Made by a program: the position numbers and the translations under genes | The notes under the pieces: generated by a model | Told to the model about the DNA's origin: nothing | Seen by the model: only the letters and a program-made list of their open reading frames with translations | The model's database searches: none | Part shown: positions 5,755 through 6,998 of the stretch, one piece after another | Position numbering within the stretch: the first letter of the stretch is position 1 | Layout of the letters: each line of letters opens with the position of its first letter | Source of the DNA: Chitinispirillaceae bacterium | GTDB taxonomy: Bacteria > Fibrobacterota > Chitinivibrionia > Chitinivibrionales > Chitinispirillaceae | NCBI GenBank assembly: GCA_016926315.1 | Contig: JAFGOU010000195.1 | Coordinates: forward strand, 1 to 6,998 | Length of the DNA: 6,998 bases | Direction: 5' to 3'

Positions 5755-5761
5755 GAGGGAG
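5755..5761 (+). promoter_or_regulatory. Ribosome binding site fixing the GTG start of rpoN
   Basis: GAGGGAG lies eight bases before the GTG at 5770. The next in-frame starts, ATG at 5788 and 5794, have no comparable purine run at the right distance, so this site decides the start. In the rest of the 109-base lptB-rpoN spacer I found no convincing promoter, and only a weak hairpin (GGTAC 5662-5666 with GTGCC 5677-5681) without an adjacent T-run. Confidence 0.7.
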
Positions 5762-5769
5762 TCGACGAC

Positions 5770-6998
5770 GTGAATCTCGGCCTAGACATGTCCATGCAGC
5801 TTCAGCAGAAGCTCTCGTTTCAGATGATCCAATCGCTGAAGCTTCTGCAGGTCAATACATTGCAGCTCGAACAGACGCTGCGGACCGAACTCGAACTCAA
5901 TCCGCTGCTGGTCGCCGGTGAAGAGATGGAACTTGAGGAGCGCGAGTCGGAGGAAAAAGACGAAGAGGTCGAAAAAACAGAACCCGATGAGGCCGGAGAG
6001 GACGCCGACCTTACGGTCGACGAAGATTCGGTCGACTGGGAAAATTATCTCGAAGAGGGCTTCGACCTCGGCTATTCCCGCAACGACGAAATCGACCGCA
6101 ACGAAGAGCGGTACGAACCGACGGCGGTATACCAGACCACGCTCGAAGAGCATCTGATAAATCAGATTTCCGAAAAAAACCTCCCGGAGGGGAAAAAACT
6201 CCTCATTCAGTTTCTCATAGGTTCGCTCGATACCGACGGGTACCTGCGGCTGCCGACAAGCGACATCGCGGAATTCGCCAAGGTCTCGATCTGCGAGGTG
6301 GATGAGGCGCTCTCCATCCTGCAGGGCTTCGACCCGCCGGGCGTTGGCGCACGAAACCTTCGTGAATGCATGATGCTCCAGCTCCGCGCCCGGCGCATGG
6401 AAGCGACCATGGCCTGGCGCATCGTGGACGAGCTGTGGGACTCCTTTGAAAAGCTCAAGATCCCCGACATCGCCCGGAAGCTCGGCGTTGAGGCCCGGGT
6501 GGCGCAGGAAGCGGTCGAAACGCTTAAAACCATCAATCCCAAACCCGGTTACCAGTACAATCCCGACAAATCCACGACGATCCTGCCCGACCTGATCGTC
6601 GAAAAAGTCGACGGCCGGTTCGTGGTCATGCTCAACGACCGTTCAATCCCTTCCCTCTATATCAACCGCTCCTACGCCGACCTGCTCAAAAGGGGCAGCA
6701 CCGCGCGGCAGGAGGTCAAGAAATACATCCGCGAAAAGTTCAACAGCGCTTCGTGGTTCATCAGCGCAATAGAGCAGCGCAAGGCCACCATGACCAAGGT
6801 CATGTACGCAATCATCGAGCGGCAAAAAGTATTCTTCGAAAAAGGCCCGCCCCATCTCTCTCCGCTGCGGCTGCAGGACATCGCCGACATGGTGGGAATG
6901 CACATTTCAACGGTCAGCCGCGTGACGAGCAACAAATACGTGCAGACCGCCCACGGCATTTTCGAACTTAAATACTTCTTCACCGAGGCGGTCGGCAA
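5770..6998 (+). CDS. rpoN: RNA polymerase sigma-54 factor (3' end outside window)
   Basis: Sigma-54 directs RNA polymerase to -24/-12 promoters that need an AAA+ enhancer-binding activator. From GTG at 5770 the frame is open for 409 codons to the window edge; the family is usually about 480 residues. Region I (about 7-50) is clear: MSMQLQQKLSFQMIQSLKLL, then LELNPLL. Region II (about 51-118) is a long, strongly acidic linker. The core-binding domain follows (about 122-310), with IGSLDTDGYL, LQGFDPPGVGARNLRECM and TINPKPGYQYNPD. The DNA-binding part includes AIEQRKATM and the helix-turn-helix MHISTVSRVTSNKYVQTAHG followed by FELKYFF. The more usual TPRG before FELKYFF reads TAHG here. The RpoN box (ARRTVAKYR) should lie just beyond the window. 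rpoN after lptB is a conserved neighbourhood in many diderms. Shadow frames on both strands overlap it but show no family features. Confidence 0.96.
   Translation, partial: MNLGLDMSMQLQQKLSFQMIQSLKLLQVNTLQLEQTLRTELELNPLLVAGEEMELEERESEEKDEEVEKTEPDEAGEDADLTVDEDSVDWENYLEEGFDLGYSRNDEIDRNEERYEPTAVYQTTLEEHLINQISEKNLPEGKKLLIQFLIGSLDTDGYLRLPTSDIAEFAKVSICEVDEALSILQGFDPPGVGARNLRECMMLQLRARRMEATMAWRIVDELWDSFEKLKIPDIARKLGVEARVAQEAVETLKTINPKPGYQYNPDKSTTILPDLIVEKVDGRFVVMLNDRSIPSLYINRSYADLLKRGSTARQEVKKYIREKFNSASWFISAIEQRKATMTKVMYAIIERQKVFFEKGPPHLSPLRLQDIADMVGMHISTVSRVTSNKYVQTAHGIFELKYFFTEAVG

Noticed and set aside
5782..6153. Minus-strand hydrophobic open frame over the rpoN acidic region
   Set aside because: Its Phe/Leu/Val-rich translation is simply the antisense of the Glu/Asp/Lys codons of sigma-54 region II.

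Overview
The window is a stretch of chromosome from a Gram-negative (diderm, LPS-exporting) bacterium of moderately high GC. All recognisable genes lie on the + strand. The core genes are well conserved but not of an obvious proteobacterial type. LptC looks like a lipoprotein, LptA is about twice the E. coli length, and a SpoIIE-type phosphatase sits directly in front of the lpt genes. A lineage in or near the FCB group (for example Fibrobacterota/Chitinivibrionia) or another non-proteobacterial diderm is a reasonable guess. It is an inference from gene content and protein style only.

Layout: positions 1-166 are a leader with a possible attenuator-like hairpin. Positions 167-755 carry rplU and rpmA (ribosomal proteins L21 and L27), each with a strong ribosome binding site, followed by a probable intrinsic terminator at 777-805. 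Positions 806-944 are a spacer with a possible -10 box. Positions 945-2759 encode a PAS-GAF-SpoIIE/PP2C phosphatase of the RsbU type. lptC (2763-3359) follows after a 3-base gap. Positions 3360-3720 are a 361-base non-coding island of short repeats: a GC-rich repeat whose reverse complement reads HRRDAENAE, and two related hairpins with a CCTACGG core. After the island come lptA (3721-4830), lptB (4866-5660) and the first 409 codons of rpoN (5770 to the window edge). rpoN starts with GTG and overlapping reading frames partly hide it.

How the genes fit together: L21 and L27 are neighbours in the large ribosomal subunit. LptC, LptA and LptB form the inner-membrane and periplasmic part of the LPS transport bridge. 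LptB hydrolyses ATP, LptC receives LPS from the LptBFG complex, and LptA carries it across the periplasm. rpoN downstream of lptB is a conserved neighbourhood in many diderms. The phosphatase is probably the output of a partner-switching (anti-sigma/STAS) circuit whose other members are not in the window. Its tight junction with lptC suggests co-transcription.

No wholly new multi-gene system is visible. The least ordinary parts are the repeat island splitting lptC from lptA, with two hairpin copies that differ by a compensatory base-pair swap; the lack of a Shine-Dalgarno sequence before lptA; and the repeated C-terminal half of LptA.
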